Source of the DNA: Actinomycetes bacterium
GTDB lineage: Bacteria; Actinomycetota; Actinomycetes; Actinomycetales; Microbacteriaceae
Assembly (NCBI GenBank): GCA_029777095.1
Contig: JAKOTS010000095.1
Span: 35,715 to 99,714, forward strand
Reading direction: 5' to 3'
DNA length: 64,000 nt
The notes below the pieces were generated by a model that saw only the letters and a list, made by a program, of their open reading frames with translations, was not told where the DNA came from and did no database searches. Position numbers and translations under genes: made by a program. Below, piece after piece: positions 27,427-37,575 of the stretch; within the stretch, counting starts at the first letter, position 1, and every line of letters begins with the position of its first letter.

Positions 27427-27948
27427 ATGAACGCAGTGCGAGCACGCAAAGCGGGAATGATCGGCGGAGGCATCGCCGTCGCTCTCGCCGTCGCGCTCGG
27501 AGGCACATTCGCCGTGACGCAGGCGCTCGCAATCGACGACGAGGCTGGCAGTGCGATCGATGTGTCGCCGCTCGTGGTCGGCACCTCGCCCGATCACCCG
27601 CCCCTGGTTGCGCTCGCAAAAGACACCCGTGATGAGCACGCGGCGGCTCCCGTCACCGAGGTCGTGGCACCGCCCGCGGTCGAGGTCGTCACAGCTCCCG
27701 AGCCCCGACGTGCGCCGCCCGTCGTCGCCCCGCCGCCCGCGCAACCCGTTGCGCCCCCTGTGGTCCAGGCGCCGCCGCCCGAGCGCCCCGCGCAACCGCA
27801 GCGGCCCTCGGCAAGTGATGTGAAGCGTTGGCTCGAGACCGGGGCAATCGACGAGGCCCTGGCGTGGGCGAAGGCCCACGGGTGGACCGAAGAGAGTCTC
27901 CGTGGCGCGATGCGTGAGTACGCCCCGAACTATGAGTGGAAGCGCTGA
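27427..27948 (+). CDS. Hypothetical proline-rich exported protein
   Basis: A 173-residue protein, not recognised. A GAGGGGG ribosome site precedes the ATG. A basic start and hydrophobic helix (about residues 10-33) suggest a signal peptide or anchor, followed by a Pro/Ala/Val-rich linker (about 75-130) and a compact C-terminal helical motif (SASDVKRWLETGAIDEALAW...WTEESLRGAMREYAP). Such proteins with a wall-spanning linker and small terminal domain are common in actinobacteria. Transcribed alone towards the terminator at 28133. Confidence 0.65.
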   Translation: MNAVRARKAGMIGGGIAVALAVALGGTFAVTQALAIDDEAGSAIDVSPLVVGTSPDHPPLVALAKDTRDEHAAAPVTEVVAPPAVEVVTAPEPRRAPPVVAPPPAQPVAPPVVQAPPPERPAQPQRPSASDVKRWLETGAIDEALAWAKAHGWTEESLRGAMREYAPNYEWKR

Positions 27949-28132
27949 TGCCCGCGCTGTCTGCCACCCCGATTTCGGCCCGCCCTGTGCTGGTCGACAC
28001 AACGTCCGTTCCCCCGCGGACCGCAGCGCTGTTTCTGAACCCCCAGGTTCGTGAAACGGCCGCAAAAAGAAGAATGATCGCCCCCTCTGGAGGCTTGATC
28101 GACGGTCGGTGAGCCCCCCGCTCCCGACCACT

Positions 28133-28173
28133 GGCCCCCGGCGTCCCCCCGCGCCGGGGGCCCTCTTTGTTTT
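28133..28173 (+). terminator. Intrinsic terminator after the proline-rich protein
   Basis: An 11-base GC arm at 28133-28143 pairs with 28152-28162 across an 8-base loop and is followed by the T-rich CTCTTTGTTTTC. The two-component operon ends 14 bases from the stem on the other strand, so it may serve both. The stretch between the gene at 27427 and this hairpin (27949-28132) has no gene. Confidence 0.75.
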
Positions 28174-28176
28174 CGG

Positions 28177-28842
28177 TCAGTCCCAGCGGTAGCCGGCGCC
28201 CCGCACCGTCGAAATGCGCCCCGCACCAAACTTCGCCCGCAAATAGCGAACGTATACATCGACAACGTTCGAACCTGGGTCAAAATCAAGGCCCCACACG
28301 CGGCTGAGGAGCTGTTCACGGCTCATCACCTGGCCCGGGTGCCGGAGAAACTGTTCGGCGAGGGCAAACTCGCGCGCCGAGAGCTCAATCTCGCGGCCCA
28401 TCACTGTCGCTTTACGGCTCAACATGTCGAGCGCCACATCGCCCACCGAGAGCAGGATCGGCACGCTCTCGGTTGGGGTACTGCTCGTGCGCAGGCGTGA
28501 GCGCACGCGCGCGAGAAGCTCGTCAAATTTGAACGGCTTGGCGACATAGTCGCTGGCGCCTGCGTCGAGCCCAGACACCATGTCGCGTGTGGCGCTTCGG
28601 GCCGTGAGCATGATCACGGGAAGCGTCGAACCTTGGCCATGCAGCCGGCGGAGCACCTCGAAGCCATCGAGCGTGGGGAGCCCGACGTCGAGCAGGAGCA
28701 GATCGACCATGCCGCTGAGCGCGATGTCGAGCGCCACAGCGCCGTCTTCGACGACCGTCGTTTCGTAGCCCGCGGCCTTGAGCCCGCGGCTGACGAAGGC
28801 CGAGATTCGCGGCTCGTCTTCGGCGATCAAGATGTGGGTCAT
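28177..28842 (-). CDS. OmpR-family response regulator
   Basis: A 221-residue two-component regulator. The receiver domain has the acidic pocket EDEPR, the phosphorylated Asp in DLLLLDVGLPTLDG (about residue 52), the Thr/Ser in MLTARSA and the Lys in VAKPFKFDEL. The C-terminal winged helix carries EIELSAREFALAEQFLRHPGQVMSREQLL and DVYVRYLRAKFG. Its ATG overlaps the histidine kinase stop by four bases, so both come from one transcript with the kinase first. Target genes unknown. Confidence 0.94.
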   Translation of the reverse strand: MTHILIAEDEPRISAFVSRGLKAAGYETTVVEDGAVALDIALSGMVDLLLLDVGLPTLDGFEVLRRLHGQGSTLPVIMLTARSATRDMVSGLDAGASDYVAKPFKFDELLARVRSRLRTSSTPTESVPILLSVGDVALDMLSRKATVMGREIELSAREFALAEQFLRHPGQVMSREQLLSRVWGLDFDPGSNVVDVYVRYLRAKFGAGRISTVRGAGYRWD

Positions 28843-30443
28843 GAACGCACCTTCATTTCGGCTCGGGTCCGGGGCTCTGCTGTGGCATCGGTTTCACGCT
28901 TTTGCATTTTGGATGCCGGAGGCGCGTCGGCAGCTGTGGCGACGGCGCTCTGCGGGCGCATGAGCACGCTGGGAGGTGGCAGATGGATTGTGAACGTTGC
29001 GCCGCCGCCGGGGGTGTCGGTGACACGGCAGGTGCCGTCGTGCGCGCGGGCGATCGCGTCGACGATCGCGAGGCCAAGTCCGCTGCCCCCGACGGTGCGA
29101 CGCGCGCCCGCTCGGTCGAAGCGGCGGAAGATGTTTTCGCGCTGCGCCGGCGCGATGCCGGGGCCGTGGTCTTGCACCCAGAGCCGGGCGGCACCGCGCG
29201 CATCGACCGCGCTCCCGATCTCGATGGCGCTGCCGGGGGGAGTGTACTTGCTCGCGTTGTCGGCAAGCTGGAGCCATGCCTGCACGAGCCGGTCGGCGTC
29301 GGCTTCGACCACGCCGACCCCGGAGCCTGTGACGCTCCACTCGTGGCTCGGGATGACCATGACGAGCTCACCCACTCGGGCGGTGAGTTCGTCGACGTCG
29401 ACCACGCCGATCGCGTACTGGTCGCCCTCGACCGCCGCGAGCAGGTCGATGTCGTCGACGAGCCGGCTCATCCGATCGAGTTCGGTGATGCCAATCTCTT
29501 TCGTCGCCTCGACGTCGTCTGCGTCGTTGGTGTCCATGACCTCGAGGTGGCCACGCACGATCGTGATGGGAGTCTTGAGCTCGTGGCGCACGTCGTCAAG
29601 CAAGTGGCGCTGTTCGTCGACCGACAGTTCGAGTCGCGCAAGCATCGAGTTGACCGTTCGGGCGAGGTCTGAGACATCGTCGTTGCCGGCCACCGGGATG
29701 CGGGCACTGAGGTCGGTGAGGTTGATCGACTCGGCAGTCTCGCGCAGTTGACGAATCGGCGAGAGCAAGCGCCCTGCCACGAACCAACCCACGATGCCCA
29801 CGGCGACGAGCGTCGCGAGCGCGGCGATCGAGAACGTGAGCATCGACGTCACCACGGGCGCAAGCTCGTGGTCGAGGTTGACGGCTCGTACGTAGAGGCC
29901 TTCTCGCGCGTCGCCGGGAACAACAACGGGCACAGCGATATAGCGCAACGTGCCCTGTTCGGTCGCGGCGGTCCCACGCACGGCACCACCCGCGGCGGTC
30001 GTCTCGGCCACCACCCGGTCGATGAACTCGGTGTTTTCGGCGACCTGGAACCCGACCATCGTGCCGGGAACCCAGCGGGGTTCGCCATCGATGATCGCCA
30101 TCGACGATTCGTTCGGCCCCGGAACGAGGCGCTGCACGACCACCCTCAGGTAGGTCACGACATCGGCGAAGTCATTCGCATGGATGCTCTCAACGACCGA
30201 TGAAGCTGAGTCTTCGGGCTTCGGCAGCAGTGAAGTATTCGGGGCATCCGAAGCGCCACGGGAGGCAACGTCCTCCAACGCCTGCACCTGCGCGTCGAGC
30301 CGGGCGTCGATCGCGGCGAGCACACGGTCGCGCTGAACAAGGAACGTGACGCTGCCCACCACGACCAGTCCCAGGGTCGCTACGAGCAGCATCGCGCCAA
30401 GAATGCGGGCGCGGGCCGACAGCGAGCGCGACTGACGTGACAT
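28839..30443 (-). CDS. Sensor histidine kinase with large extracytoplasmic sensor and HAMP domain
   Basis: A 534-residue kinase. TM1 is at about residues 13-35, an extracytoplasmic sensor of about 165 residues follows, TM2 is near 200-225, then HAMP (LLSPIRQLRETAESIN). The H box is DVRHELKTPITIVRGH, the N box LADNASKYTPPG, the G boxes DHGPGIAP and GGSGLGLAIVDAI. It should autophosphorylate on His and pass phosphate to the coupled response regulator. Unusually, about 45 residues of Ala/Lys/Arg-rich tail extend past the ATPase domain. A GATAAT box six bases before the ATG suggests a leaderless operon mRNA. Confidence 0.94.
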   Translation of the reverse strand: MSRQSRSLSARARILGAMLLVATLGLVVVGSVTFLVQRDRVLAAIDARLDAQVQALEDVASRGASDAPNTSLLPKPEDSASSVVESIHANDFADVVTYLRVVVQRLVPGPNESSMAIIDGEPRWVPGTMVGFQVAENTEFIDRVVAETTAAGGAVRGTAATEQGTLRYIAVPVVVPGDAREGLYVRAVNLDHELAPVVTSMLTFSIAALATLVAVGIVGWFVAGRLLSPIRQLRETAESINLTDLSARIPVAGNDDVSDLARTVNSMLARLELSVDEQRHLLDDVRHELKTPITIVRGHLEVMDTNDADDVEATKEIGITELDRMSRLVDDIDLLAAVEGDQYAIGVVDVDELTARVGELVMVIPSHEWSVTGSGVGVVEADADRLVQAWLQLADNASKYTPPGSAIEIGSAVDARGAARLWVQDHGPGIAPAQRENIFRRFDRAGARRTVGGSGLGLAIVDAIARAHDGTCRVTDTPGGGATFTIHLPPPSVLMRPQSAVATAADAPPASKMQKRETDATAEPRTRAEMKVRS

Positions 30444-30449
30444 GAGTCG

Positions 30450-30455
30450 ATTATC
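30450..30455 (-). promoter_or_regulatory. -10 box of the two-component operon
   Basis: Minus-strand GATAAT ends six bases before the ATG at 30443. Confidence 0.5.
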
Positions 30456-30504
30456 TCCCCTCCGGCTGAATTCCCACCCGGAGGGGAGTACCTCGTCTTG
30501 GCGC

Positions 30505-31899
30505 TTAGCCGGGGTGAGTCATCGAGAGAAGATCGAGCTTCTCGTCAAGTTGCTCGATCGTGAGCTCGCCGCGCTCGACGAATCCGAGATCGAGGACGGC
30601 CTCGCGCACGGTGATGCCCTTGGCGACGGCGTGCTTGGCGATCTTCGCGGCGGCTTCGTAACCGATCAGCTTGTTCAGCGGGGTAACGATCGAGGGCGAC
30701 ATGCCGGCAAACGCGGCCGCACGCTCGAGGTTTGCCTCAAGACCGTCGATGGTCTTGTCGGCGAGTACGCGCACGCTGTTGCTGAGCAGGCGAATCGACT
30801 CGAGCAGCGCGGTGCCCATCACGGGGATCGCGACGTTGAGCTCGAACGAACCGGTTGCACCGGCCCATGCCACGGTCGCGTCGTTGCCGATCACGCGCGC
30901 GCAGACCATCAGCACGGCCTCGGGAACCACGGGGTTGACCTTGCCGGGCATGATTGACGAACCAGGTTGCAGGTCGGGAATGTGCAGCTCGCCAAGGCCG
31001 GTGTTCGGGCCAGAGCCCATCCAGCGGAGATCGTTGTTGATCTTGGTCAGCGACACGGCAATCGTGCGCAGTGCGCCGGATGCCTCGACCAGTCCATCGC
31101 GGTTGGCCTGCGCCTCGAAGTGGTCTTTCGCCTCGACGATCGGCAGCTCGGTGTCGGCGGCCAGCAGGGCGATGACCTTCTGGGGGAAGCCGAGGGGCGT
31201 GTTGATGCCCGTACCAACCGCAGTGCCTCCGAGGGGCACCTCTGCGACGCGGGGGAGCGCCGACTGCACGCGCTCGATGCCGAGGCGGATCTGGCGGGCG
31301 TAGCCGCCGAACTCCTGCCCCAGAGTCACGGGCGTTGCATCCATCAGGTGCGTGCGGCCCGACTTGACAGCGGTCTTCCACAGCACGGCCTTCGCTTCGA
31401 GCGCGACGGCGAGGTGGTCGAGGGCGGGGATCAGGTCGTCGATAAGCGCCTGGGTCACCGCAATGTGCACCGAGGTGGGGAAGACATCGTTTGAGGACTG
31501 CGATGCATTGACGTGGTCGTTGGGGTGCACGGGGGCACCGAGGTGCTTCGTGGCGAGGGCCGCGAGGACCTCGTTCATGTTCATGTTCGACGACGTGCCG
31601 CTACCGGTCTGGTACGTGTCGACGGGGAACTGCGCGTCGTGAATACCGCTGACGACCTCTTCGGCGGCCGCGACGATCGCATCAGCGATGTTGCGGTCGA
31701 GCACGCCGAGCTCGGCGTTGGCGAGGGCCGCAGCCTTCTTGACCCGGGCCAGCGCTGCGATCTGCGTCGATTCGAGGCCGCTGCCGGAGATGGGGAAGTT
31801 CTCGACGGCGCGCTGTGTCTGGGCGCCGTAGAGGGCGGACGCGGGCACCCGCACCTCGCCCATGGTGTCGTGCTCAATGCGGTAATCGATGTCGCTCAC
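30505..31899 (-). CDS. fumC: Class II fumarate hydratase
   Basis: A 464-residue fumarase converting fumarate to malate in the TCA cycle. [14 protein letters not shown], the substrate-site [17 protein letters not shown] and the fumarase/aspartase signature [11 protein letters not shown] are all present. Length is normal. The GTG start overlaps the carbonic anhydrase stop (GTGA), placing fumC last in the minus-strand operon xseA-xseB-DUF4245-carbonic anhydrase-fumC. Convergent with no gene; the kinase gene lies 61 bases beyond its stop. Confidence 0.97.
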   Translation of the reverse strand: MSDIDYRIEHDTMGEVRVPASALYGAQTQRAVENFPISGSGLESTQIAALARVKKAAALANAELGVLDRNIADAIVAAAEEVVSGIHDAQFPVDTYQTGSGTSSNMNMNEVLAALATKHLGAPVHPNDHVNASQSSNDVFPTSVHIAVTQALIDDLIPALDHLAVALEAKAVLWKTAVKSGRTHLMDATPVTLGQEFGGYARQIRLGIERVQSALPRVAEVPLGGTAVGTGINTPLGFPQKVIALLAADTELPIVEAKDHFEAQANRDGLVEASGALRTIAVSLTKINNDLRWMGSGPNTGLGELHIPDLQPGSSIMPGKVNPVVPEAVLMVCARVIGNDATVAWAGATGSFELNVAIPVMGTALLESIRLLSNSVRVLADKTIDGLEANLERAAAFAGMSPSIVTPLNKLIGYEAAAKIAKHAVAKGITVREAVLDLGFVERGELTIEQLDEKLDLLSMTHPG

Positions 31900-32657
31900 G
31901 GAGTGTCCTTCGTCTCGAATGCGCTGTGCTCTGCGAGTTGCAGCGGCTGGTCAGGGGCGGGAAGTGTGACGTTGCCGATCACGATGTCGGCCTGTGCCAG
32001 GCCATCGGCGAGGCGGTAGTTGGCGCCGACGATCGCGAGGGTGCCGGCGGCAACGGCGTCGGAGATGATTTCGGACTGCAGCAGCAGCGCGGTCACAGTG
32101 TCGCGCAGGTGCTCTTGTCCGACCGCTTCGCCGTCAATCTCGCTGACGGTGGGAATCGAGCCGCTGCGCGCGGCAGCCACGGCTGCGACACGGCGTACCG
32201 AGGGGATGATCACGTCGATCAGGCCCTGGATGTGCACGGGGAGCGGCTTTGCGTGCGGGCCGACGCTGTCGATCGCGGCGCGCACGGCGCCGCACTCATC
32301 GTGGGCAAGCACGACGACGACCGAGACGTCGAGCACGGCGACCGCGTATTCGAGGCTGCCGAGTGCTGATTCAGAGATGACCTGGCCAGCATTGCGCACG
32401 ACGAACAGGTCGCCGAGGCCCTTGTCGAAGATGATCTCGGCCGCGAGTCGCGAGTCTGAACACCCGAAGAGCGCGGCGCGGGGGCGCTGCGATTTCGCAA
32501 GCTGGTGACGGTGCTCGACGTCTTGGCGGGGATGCCGCGGCACGCCGTTGATGAAGCGCGCATTGCCGCGCCGCATCTCATCCCAGACCTTCGCCGGGGT
32601 CGGATGGTCGTCGATTTCGTCGATCTCGTCGGGCTGAGGGGTGGTCGGTTGGGTCAT
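31896..32657 (-). CDS. Beta-class carbonic anhydrase
   Basis: A 253-residue zinc enzyme interconverting CO2 and bicarbonate. The zinc ligands are Cys66 (FGCSDSR, with Asp68 and Arg70 as the dyad), His119 and Cys122 (AHDECGAV). An acidic, Pro-rich 20-residue N-terminus and a longer-than-usual helical insertion at about residues 140-185 ([20 protein letters not shown]) are seen, as in actinobacterial enzymes of this size. It overlaps both neighbours, so expression is coupled to fumC, perhaps to support anaplerotic bicarbonate supply. Confidence 0.93.
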   Translation of the reverse strand: MTQPTTPQPDEIDEIDDHPTPAKVWDEMRRGNARFINGVPRHPRQDVEHRHQLAKSQRPRAALFGCSDSRLAAEIIFDKGLGDLFVVRNAGQVISESALGSLEYAVAVLDVSVVVVLAHDECGAVRAAIDSVGPHAKPLPVHIQGLIDVIIPSVRRVAAVAAARSGSIPTVSEIDGEAVGQEHLRDTVTALLLQSEIISDAVAAGTLAIVGANYRLADGLAQADIVIGNVTLPAPDQPLQLAEHSAFETKDTP

Positions 32658-33295
32658 GCGGCATCCCGAATCTCGCGCACCTGCGGCGCGATTGATGAAG
32701 CGACGAGCTCGATCAGGCTGACGCCGGATGAGCCATAGACAACGATCTGGTCATTGCCCGCGGTGGTGCTCAGCGCGTAGGCGACGTTGCCGAACGCCGC
32801 GGGATCTTGGTTGATGTAGACCGTCCACTCGACGCCCTCGATGGTGACGGTGTCGCGCGGCGGCGAGCCGTCGAGCGTGCGGGCCGTCCATGCGGTGTCG
32901 GCGTCGAAGCCCTGCGAGAGCCGGATGAAGCCCTCGGCGGGGACGAGCGAGACGTTCCAGCTTGCGATGCCGTCACTGCTCGACGTCAGCGCCGCCTGGT
33001 TGACACCCCAGTCGACCGGAATGCTCGGCACGATCGGCGTGACGTCGTAGCTGCTTGCGACCTCGGCCGCGGCGGCGGCGATGTTGATGTCTTCGCGCGG
33101 CGCGCCATCACCGCGTGGCGTGATCATGACCATGACAAGGACGACGCCGAGCGAGACGAGCAGTGCCCAGACGAGGTTCGATGGGGTCTTGCGAACGCGG
33201 TAGAGGCGCGACGATTCTGCCTTGCGGTCGGCGGTCTCTTGCGACGTTTCTGGGCGGCCGAGCTCGGCGACCACGCGGGGTGTGCGAGCGGCCAT
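32654..33295 (-). CDS. DUF4245 membrane protein
   Basis: A 213-residue protein from the ATG at 33295, which overlaps the xseB stop by one base (TGATG); an upstream in-frame start lies inside xseB. One transmembrane helix at about residues 45-65 (NLVWALLVSLGVVLVMVMI) is followed by an extracytoplasmic domain rich in beta strands (VNQAALTSSSDGIASWNVSL; EGVEWTVYIN). DUF4245 proteins occupy this exact slot between xseB and fumC/glpX genes in many actinobacteria; function unknown. Confidence 0.82.
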   Translation of the reverse strand: MAARTPRVVAELGRPETSQETADRKAESSRLYRVRKTPSNLVWALLVSLGVVLVMVMITPRGDGAPREDINIAAAAAEVASSYDVTPIVPSIPVDWGVNQAALTSSSDGIASWNVSLVPAEGFIRLSQGFDADTAWTARTLDGSPPRDTVTIEGVEWTVYINQDPAAFGNVAYALSTTAGNDQIVVYGSSGVSLIELVASSIAPQVREIRDAA

Positions 33296-33549
33296 CAGCT
33301 TTGCACCGCCCCGGTGTTCAGGTCGTTCTGCCGGGCGGCTTCGAGGCGCTGCTTGGCGCCAATCAGCCACTCTTCACAGCGGGCAGCCAGCAGTTCGCCG
33401 CGCTCCCAAAGTGCAAGGGAATGTTCGAGGGTGGGGGCGCCCTGTTCGAGCTCTGCCACCACTCGCATCAATTCATCGCGTGCCTGCTCGTAAGAGAGCT
33501 CGGCAACATTAGGGTCAGCGGCCATGGTCTCCATCATATCTTCGCCCAC
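33295..33549 (-). CDS. xseB: Exodeoxyribonuclease VII small subunit
   Basis: An 84-residue helical protein with the family pattern [25 protein letters not shown] and [19 protein letters not shown]. It assembles in several copies on XseA to form exonuclease VII, which degrades single-stranded DNA from both ends. Starts at Met1, Met5, Met6 or Met9 are possible; the core begins at about residue 15. It lies three bases after xseA. Confidence 0.93.
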   Translation of the reverse strand: MGEDMMETMAADPNVAELSYEQARDELMRVVAELEQGAPTLEHSLALWERGELLAARCEEWLIGAKQRLEAARQNDLNTGAVQS

Positions 33550-33552
33550 CGA

Positions 33553-34830
33553 CTACTCCTGGCGTTCGCCTGCAGACTGGGCGGCAACGGTGCCCCGGGC
33601 GAGGGTGATCATGAGCTCGGTGCCCGCGGGCGCGGCATCCGCATCGCGAACGATCGCATCGCCCGCGCCGTCGGCCAGGTGCACGATCGCGTAGCCGCGC
33701 TCAAGCGTGTGGCGGGGTGAGAGGGCGCGAAGCGAACCGCGGAGCGCGTGCACCTCGGTGTGCGCGGTTTCGAGCCGCTGTTCGAGCCTGCCGCGGCCGC
33801 GCGAAAGTGCGTACTCGAGCTCTGCGTCGCGCTCGCGCAGCATCCGCTCCGGCTCGCGCAGCACGGGCCGCGATCGCAGCTGCTCGAGGTTGGCCTGGTC
33901 GTGCGCGAGCCGCTGCGACAACCGGGCGGTCAGGCGTGCCCGCGATTCGCGCACCAGCGCGAGCTGCTCGGCAACGTCGGGCACGACGCGCTTCGCGGCG
34001 TCGGTGGGCGTCGATGCCCGGAGGTCTGCGACCTCGTCGAGCAAAGGGCGGTCGTTCTCATGGCCGATCGCACTGACGATTGGGGTGGATGCCGCCGCCA
34101 CCGCCCGCAGCAGCCGTTCGTCGCTGAACCCGAGCAGGTGTTGGAAGTCACCGCCCCCGCGCGCGATGACGATTACGTCGACGTGGGGGTCGGCATCCAA
34201 TTCGGCAAGTGCCGCAAGCACCTCGGGGACGAGGCGATCGCCCTGCACCGCAGTGTGCCGCACCTCGAACTCGACGCTTGGCCAGCGCAGCTGGGCGTTG
34301 CGCAACACGTCTTTCTCTGCGTCGCTGTTCTTGCCGGTGATGAGGCCGATGCGCTGGGGGAGGAAGGGGAGCCGCTGCTTGCGCGAATCGTCGAAGAGCC
34401 CCTCGCCCCGCAGCTGGGCGCGGAGACGCTCGAGCTTCTCGAGCAGGTCGCCGAGACCGACGTGGCGCATGCTCGAGACCACAAAGCTGAGGTCGCCGCC
34501 CTTCACCCAATATTCGGGCTTGACGCACGCGATCACGCGGTCGCCCCGTTTGAGGTCGGCGGGGATCCGGCCCCGGACGCTCGACCAGACTCGGATGCTG
34601 ATGGTCGCGTCGCCGTCGATGTCGCGAAGTTTGGCGTAGGTGCCGACGTTACGGACGTTCCACTCGGTGATCTCGCCCTCGACCCATGCGGTGCCGAGCT
34701 TGGCGATCCAATCGCGCATCGCGCCACCAAGCGTGTCGATACGGCAGGGCGTCTCGGGGGTTGAGTCGCGGGGCGAGACACGCTCGGTGGGGGCAGTGGT
34801 CGCGGCCGTAGTCGGCGAGAACGTCATCAC
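33553..34830 (-). CDS. xseA: Exodeoxyribonuclease VII large subunit
   Basis: A 425-residue catalytic subunit. The N-terminal OB fold contains WVEGEITEWNVRNVGTYAKLRD; the catalytic domain has RIGLITGKNSDAEKDVLRNAQLRWP, VDVIVIARGGGDFQHLLGFSDE and ISAIGHENDRPLLDEVADLRASTPTDAA in order; a coiled coil that binds XseB follows. GAAAGGAT lies before the ATG. First gene of a five-gene minus-strand operon, divergent from ispH across 47 bases. Confidence 0.95.
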   Translation of the reverse strand: MMTFSPTTAATTAPTERVSPRDSTPETPCRIDTLGGAMRDWIAKLGTAWVEGEITEWNVRNVGTYAKLRDIDGDATISIRVWSSVRGRIPADLKRGDRVIACVKPEYWVKGGDLSFVVSSMRHVGLGDLLEKLERLRAQLRGEGLFDDSRKQRLPFLPQRIGLITGKNSDAEKDVLRNAQLRWPSVEFEVRHTAVQGDRLVPEVLAALAELDADPHVDVIVIARGGGDFQHLLGFSDERLLRAVAAASTPIVSAIGHENDRPLLDEVADLRASTPTDAAKRVVPDVAEQLALVRESRARLTARLSQRLAHDQANLEQLRSRPVLREPERMLRERDAELEYALSRGRGRLEQRLETAHTEVHALRGSLRALSPRHTLERGYAIVHLADGAGDAIVRDADAAPAGTELMITLARGTVAAQSAGERQE

Positions 34831-34865
34831 ACAATCCTTTCGGGGACAGCCCAGGCGGGCGCGGC

Positions 34866-34871
34866 TAGACT
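34866..34871 (+). promoter_or_regulatory. -10 box for ispH
   Basis: TAGACT ends six bases before the GTG at 34878, giving a leaderless transcript. Confidence 0.55.
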
Positions 34872-34877
34872 CGCAGG

Positions 34878-35942
34878 GTGAGCCAATCCACCGTTGTCAG
34901 TCTTCCCGTGCCCCGGATTCCCGGGCGTCGTGGGCTTCTCAAGGATAACCAGGTCGACGGACACCGGAAGGTGTTGTTGGCGGCGCCCCGCGGCTACTGC
35001 GCCGGGGTCGACCGTGCCGTCATCGCCGTGGAGAAGGCGCTTGAGCGCTACGGCGCACCCGTGTACGTGCGAAAGCAGATCGTGCACAACATCCACGTCG
35101 TCACCGAGCTTGAAGCGGCCGGCGCCATTTTCGTCGAAGAGGTCGACGAGGTGCCGCAGGGCGCCCACGTGGTCTTCAGCGCGCACGGGGTGTCGCCCGC
35201 CGTCGTTGCCGAAGCGGCCGACCGTGGCTTGCAGGCCATCGACGCGACCTGCCCGCTCGTGACGAAGGTGCACCGCGAGGCCGTGCGGTTTGCGCGCGAC
35301 GACTTCGAAATTCTGTTGATCGGCCACGAAGGCCACGAAGAGGTCGAAGGCACCGCCGGCGAGGCCCCCGATCACGTCACGATCGTGAACAACCCGGACG
35401 AGGCAGACACGGTCGTCGTAAAAGACCCGACCAAGGTCGTCTGGCTCTCCCAGACCACGCTCTCTGTTGACGAGACGATGGAAACGGTGCGCCGCCTTCG
35501 CGAGCGCTTCCCGCTGCTGCAAGATCCGCCGTCAGACGACATTTGCTATGCGACGCAGAACCGCCAGGTTGCGATCAAGAAGATCGCGCCCGACGCCGAC
35601 CTCGTGATCGTCGTGGGCTCAGCGAACAGCTCGAACAGTGTGCGGCTCGTGGAGGTCGCCCTCGAATACGGTGCACGCGCGGCCTACCGCGTCGACTACG
35701 CGCACGAGGTGAAGCAGGAATGGCTCGACGGTGTGCGCACCGTCGGAGTCACCAGCGGCGCCTCGGTGCCCGAGGTGCTCGTGCAGGAGCTGCTCGAAGA
35801 CCTCGCCGGAGCCGGCTTCGGCGACGTCGAGCAGGTCAAGACGGCTGAAGAAGACCTGCAGTTTTCGCTGCCGAAAGAGCTGCGGAAAGATGCCAACGGA
35901 CAGACCGATGCGCGTGCACTCGGTGGGCGGCTCACCTCGTGA
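34878..35942 (+). CDS. ispH: 4-hydroxy-3-methylbut-2-enyl diphosphate reductase
   Basis: A 354-residue iron-sulfur enzyme performing the last step of the MEP pathway, producing IPP and DMAPP. The three cluster cysteines are in [24 protein letters not shown] and [11 protein letters not shown]; substrate-binding HGVSP and [11 protein letters not shown] are also visible. N-terminal about 30 residues ([12 protein letters not shown]) extend beyond the E. coli enzyme, common in actinobacteria. The product supplies the cis-prenyltransferase encoded at 23111. The stop overlaps the DUF6264 gene start (GTGA). Confidence 0.97.
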   Translation: MSQSTVVSLPVPRIPGRRGLLKDNQVDGHRKVLLAAPRGYCAGVDRAVIAVEKALERYGAPVYVRKQIVHNIHVVTELEAAGAIFVEEVDEVPQGAHVVFSAHGVSPAVVAEAADRGLQAIDATCPLVTKVHREAVRFARDDFEILLIGHEGHEEVEGTAGEAPDHVTIVNNPDEADTVVVKDPTKVVWLSQTTLSVDETMETVRRLRERFPLLQDPPSDDICYATQNRQVAIKKIAPDADLVIVVGSANSSNSVRLVEVALEYGARAAYRVDYAHEVKQEWLDGVRTVGVTSGASVPEVLVQELLEDLAGAGFGDVEQVKTAEEDLQFSLPKELRKDANGQTDARALGGRLTS

Positions 35943-36484
35943 GCGACGACCGGCAACGCCCCGATTACGGCGAGTACGCGACACCCGAAGAGCAGCGGGC
36001 GATGCAGATGCCGCTCGACCCTCGGGCCGCGAATGACCCCAACGCGCCGCTGGCGCAGCTCGCGTCAATGGAGTCGGTCATCCTGCCCCCGCCCGCGGTG
36101 GCACCTGACCGGCGGGTGCGCGTCGACCGGGTCATCACGGCCATCCTGCTCGGCTACGGCCTGATTTCGGTGCTGAGCACCATCCCGCGGTATCTCGATT
36201 TCACGGCGCTCGCCAACGAGGCGTTCCGCATTTCAGGGATCCCCGGCGAGTTCAGCAACTTCGCGCAGGGCGCCAGCATGGGCAACGCCGCGGCGTTCAT
36301 CCTCGCGGTGGGCTTCGGCGTGACGGCCTGGCTGACGATCCGCCGTTGGCGCCGCGGCCAGCGGGCGTGGTGGGTGCCCGTCGTCGGCGCACTCGTCACC
36401 AACATTCCGGTCATGATCTGCCTCATGGTCGCGCTGATGAACGACCCGGCGATGCTCGACTACGCGACGCTGGTCGGCTCGTAG
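35939..36484 (+). CDS. DUF6264 family membrane protein
   Basis: A 181-residue protein of a family I associate with Microbacteriaceae. A soluble N-terminus ([20 protein letters not shown]) precedes three or four transmembrane helices at about residues 63-85, 112-132 and 143-170. No catalytic motif is seen. It is translationally coupled to ispH by a GTGA overlap and ends at the strong terminator at 36497. Function unknown. Confidence 0.75.
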   Translation: MSDDRQRPDYGEYATPEEQRAMQMPLDPRAANDPNAPLAQLASMESVILPPPAVAPDRRVRVDRVITAILLGYGLISVLSTIPRYLDFTALANEAFRISGIPGEFSNFAQGASMGNAAAFILAVGFGVTAWLTIRRWRRGQRAWWVPVVGALVTNIPVMICLMVALMNDPAMLDYATLVGS

Positions 36485-36496
36485 CGACACAGCGAG

Positions 36497-36541
36497 AAAA
36501 GTGCGGGGCCGGGATGCAGCATCCCGGCCCCGCACTTTTTT
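36497..36541. terminator. Strong bidirectional intrinsic terminator
   Basis: Perfect 17-base arms at 36501-36517 and 36519-36535 around a single central A, flanked by AAAA on the left and TTTTTT on the right, so it can stop transcription from ispH-DUF6264 and from fbaA, which converge here. Confidence 0.93.
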
Positions 36542-36549
36542 CTGTCTGC

Positions 36550-37575
36550 TTACGACTGCGACTTGCCTGCCGAGCCGAGCTGGCGGGCTGATTCGGCGAC
36601 GCGGGCGGCCATTGCGTTCTCGGCCTTCTTGCCCCATGCGCGGGGGTCGTAGACCTTCTTGTTGCCGACTTCGCCGTCAACCTTGAGGAAGCCGTCGTAG
36701 TCGCGCAGCACGCTGTCTGCGACGCTGCGGCTGAATGCGTACTGCGTGTCGGTGTCGACGTTCATCTTGATGGCGCCGTTGGCGACCGCGGTTGCGATCT
36801 CTTCGTCGCTCGAGCCGCTGCCACCGTGGAAGACGAGGTCGAGCGGCTTCGCGCCGGTGCCGTACTTTGCTTGGATGCCGGCCTGGATCTCGCCGAGCAG
36901 TTCGGGGCGCAGCTTCACGTTGCCGGGCTTGTAGACGCCGTGCACGTTGCCGAACGTGAGCGCGGCCATATAGCGGCCCTGCTCGCCGAGGCCGAGCGCG
37001 TCGACCATCGCGATGGCGTCTTCGAGGGTCGTATAAAGGTGCTCGTTGATCTCGTGTGCGACGCCGTCTTCTTCGCCGCCGACAACGCCAATCTCGACCT
37101 CGAGGATCGAGTTGATTGCCTTCATGCGGGGGAGGAGCTCGCGTGCGATCTCGAGGTTCTCACCGAGCGGCACGGCCGAGCCGTCCCACATGTGCGACTG
37201 GAAGATCGGGTTGCCACCGGCGCGAACGCGCTCTTCGGATGCCTCGATGAGGGGGAGCACGAAGCCCGCGAGGGCGTCCTTCGGGCAGTGGTCAGTGTGC
37301 AGGGCGACCGTGATCGGGTAGTTCTTCGCGGCCTCGTGCACGAATGCGGCGAAGGCGAGGGCACCCGAGGCGCGGTTCTTCACCGAGTGGCCGGCGAAAT
37401 AGTCGGCGCCGCCGGTGGTCACCTGGATGATGCCGTCGGAGCCGGCTTCGGTGAGGCCCTGCAAGACCGCGTTGATGGTCTGCGAGCTCGACACGTTGAT
37501 GGCCGGGTAGGCGAATCCGCCGTTCTTCGCCCGGTCGAGCATCTCGGCGTACTGTTCTGGCGTGGCGATGGGCAT
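36550..37575 (-). CDS. fbaA: Class II fructose-bisphosphate aldolase
   Basis: A 341-residue zinc aldolase splitting fructose-1,6-bisphosphate into DHAP and glyceraldehyde-3-phosphate. Motifs read in order: VSSSQTINAVLQGL, the zinc/catalytic VALHTDHCPKD, GGEEDGVAHE, GNVHGVYKPGNV and VFHGGSGSSDEE. AAGGAG lies about 8 bases before the ATG. It is divergent from glpX, and the two encode opposing-direction enzymes of glycolysis and gluconeogenesis on either side of a 205-base spacer (37576-37780). Confidence 0.97.
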   Translation of the reverse strand: MPIATPEQYAEMLDRAKNGGFAYPAINVSSSQTINAVLQGLTEAGSDGIIQVTTGGADYFAGHSVKNRASGALAFAAFVHEAAKNYPITVALHTDHCPKDALAGFVLPLIEASEERVRAGGNPIFQSHMWDGSAVPLGENLEIARELLPRMKAINSILEVEIGVVGGEEDGVAHEINEHLYTTLEDAIAMVDALGLGEQGRYMAALTFGNVHGVYKPGNVKLRPELLGEIQAGIQAKYGTGAKPLDLVFHGGSGSSDEEIATAVANGAIKMNVDTDTQYAFSRSVADSVLRDYDGFLKVDGEVGNKKVYDPRAWGKKAENAMAARVAESARQLGSAGKSQS